From: a virus
Virus record (IMG/VR): IMGVR_UViG_3300030060_006046
Coordinates: 546-22,626 of that record
DNA: 22,081 bases
Direction: 5' to 3' (one strand)
Below are positions 21,622 to 22,081 of this stretch, piece after piece. The notes under the pieces were generated by a model, which saw only the letters and a list, made by a program, of their open reading frames with translations, made no database searches and had not been told where the DNA came from. A program made the translations under genes and the position numbers. Positions within the stretch are counted from its first letter, which is position 1. Every line of letters begins with the position of its first letter.

Positions 21622-22081
21622 ATGTCAGCGATAAGTCTCAAAAGTATAACTGGAATCACGAGTATCACCACTCCTGCAGGTGTTGATAATCAGTTAACGC
21701 TGCATACAAATAATACAACAGAGAGAGTAAAAATAAATTCATCAGGTAATGTAAGTATCGCAAACGATTTAGATGTAGATGGTCATACAAACTTAGATAA
21801 CGTAAGCATCGCTGGTGTTGTGACTGCAACGAGTTTTGTCGGTGCCTTACCAATATCAAATGATACGAATAACAGAGTTATAACAGCAACTGGTTCTGGT
21901 GGGTTAAATGGTGAGTCAAACTTAACTTTTAATGGATCATTATTAAATGTTTTTGCAAGAATATCTTGTGATGTTAATTCAGACATTGATATGTCCAATA
22001 GTGCTGATGGACAGTTGGTGATAGGTGGTGATGGATATACGAGTGCTATTGCATTAAATGATGTAGGAATGCAGATCTATC
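21622..22081 (+). CDS. Modular tail fibre, N-terminal 153 residues (3' end outside window)
   Basis: The frame is open from ATG 21622 to the end of the window. The protein begins MSAISLKSITGITSITTPAG, then VDNQLTLHTNNTTERVKINS, similar to the RLRI-type repeats of the 1093-residue fibre. Residues 49-66 are DLDVDGHTNLDNVSIAGV, followed by VTATSFVGAL. NNRVITATGSGGLNGES and LTFNGSLLNV resemble stretches in the giant fibre (about residue 1050) and in the 624-residue fibre (about 343-365). It is therefore another member of the fibre array under its own late promoter. No ribosome-binding site is visible. Nothing can be said about its C-terminal domain. Confidence 0.85.
   Translation, partial: MSAISLKSITGITSITTPAGVDNQLTLHTNNTTERVKINSSGNVSIANDLDVDGHTNLDNVSIAGVVTATSFVGALPISNDTNNRVITATGSGGLNGESNLTFNGSLLNVFARISCDVNSDIDMSNSADGQLVIGGDGYTSAIALNDVGMQIY
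21766..21819 (+). repeat. DVDGHTNLD unit, copy in the last fibre gene
   Basis: This encodes DLDVDGHTNLDNVSIAGV. Over its 54 bases it differs from the copy at 5751, about 16 kb away, at only a few positions, and a run of more than 30 bases is identical. Confidence 0.9.

Noticed and set aside
1-22081. tRNA genes, integrase, attachment sites or insertion sequences
   Set aside because: No cloverleaf sequence, recombinase, transposase or terminal inverted repeat was found by eye. Short non-coding gaps leave little room for them.

Overview
The window looks like part of the genome of a marine cyanophage, most likely a T4-like myovirus of Prochlorococcus or Synechococcus. The reasons are the photosystem II genes psbA and psbD lying next to very long, modular tail-fibre genes, AT-rich DNA throughout, and T4-type late promoter sequences (xATAAATA) in front of the structural genes. 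Every gene is on the + strand and coding density is very high. No stretch longer than about 125 bases lacks a gene.

Layout. (1) 1-1530, photosynthesis block: the 3' end of psbA (D1), a terminator, complete psbD (D2), and a second terminator. (2) 1564-1961, a small free-standing HNH endonuclease. (3) 1961-10816, first structural unit: a late promoter with a hairpin leader, a 618-residue fibre-like protein, a 1668-residue mosaic fibre, and a 644-residue subtilisin-like protease whose start codon overlaps the fibre stop. (4) 10812-13123: a 624-residue fibre with an embedded cupredoxin-like domain, then a 136-residue tail-assembly-chaperone-like protein. (5) 13119-16421: a 1093-residue fibre with a carbohydrate-binding/lectin-like C-terminus. 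(6) 16417-20698: an 873-residue propeller/LamG-like protein, a 421-residue binding-module fibre and a 120-residue small partner. (7) 20694-21602: a 295-residue short fibre. (8) From 21601 past the window end: another fibre gene, cut off.

How it fits together. D1 and D2 would keep host photosystem II repaired during infection, and two terminators separate them from the late genes. The rest reads as an array of at least seven fibre or adhesin genes. They are split into short transcription units, each with its own late promoter placed across the stop codon of the gene before. The fibres share short protein modules that are also similar at the DNA level, so the region looks built by duplication and module shuffling. 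Small chaperone-like genes follow two of the units, and a protease is coupled to the largest fibre.

The most unusual points are the repeated promoter/leader cassette with invariant 13-base spacing, the lack of Shine-Dalgarno sites on most promoter-proximal genes, the copper-ligand-complete cupredoxin domain in a fibre, and the protease coupled to the giant fibre. I see no wholly new defence or mobile system here. All family calls are by eye from motifs; no search was run.
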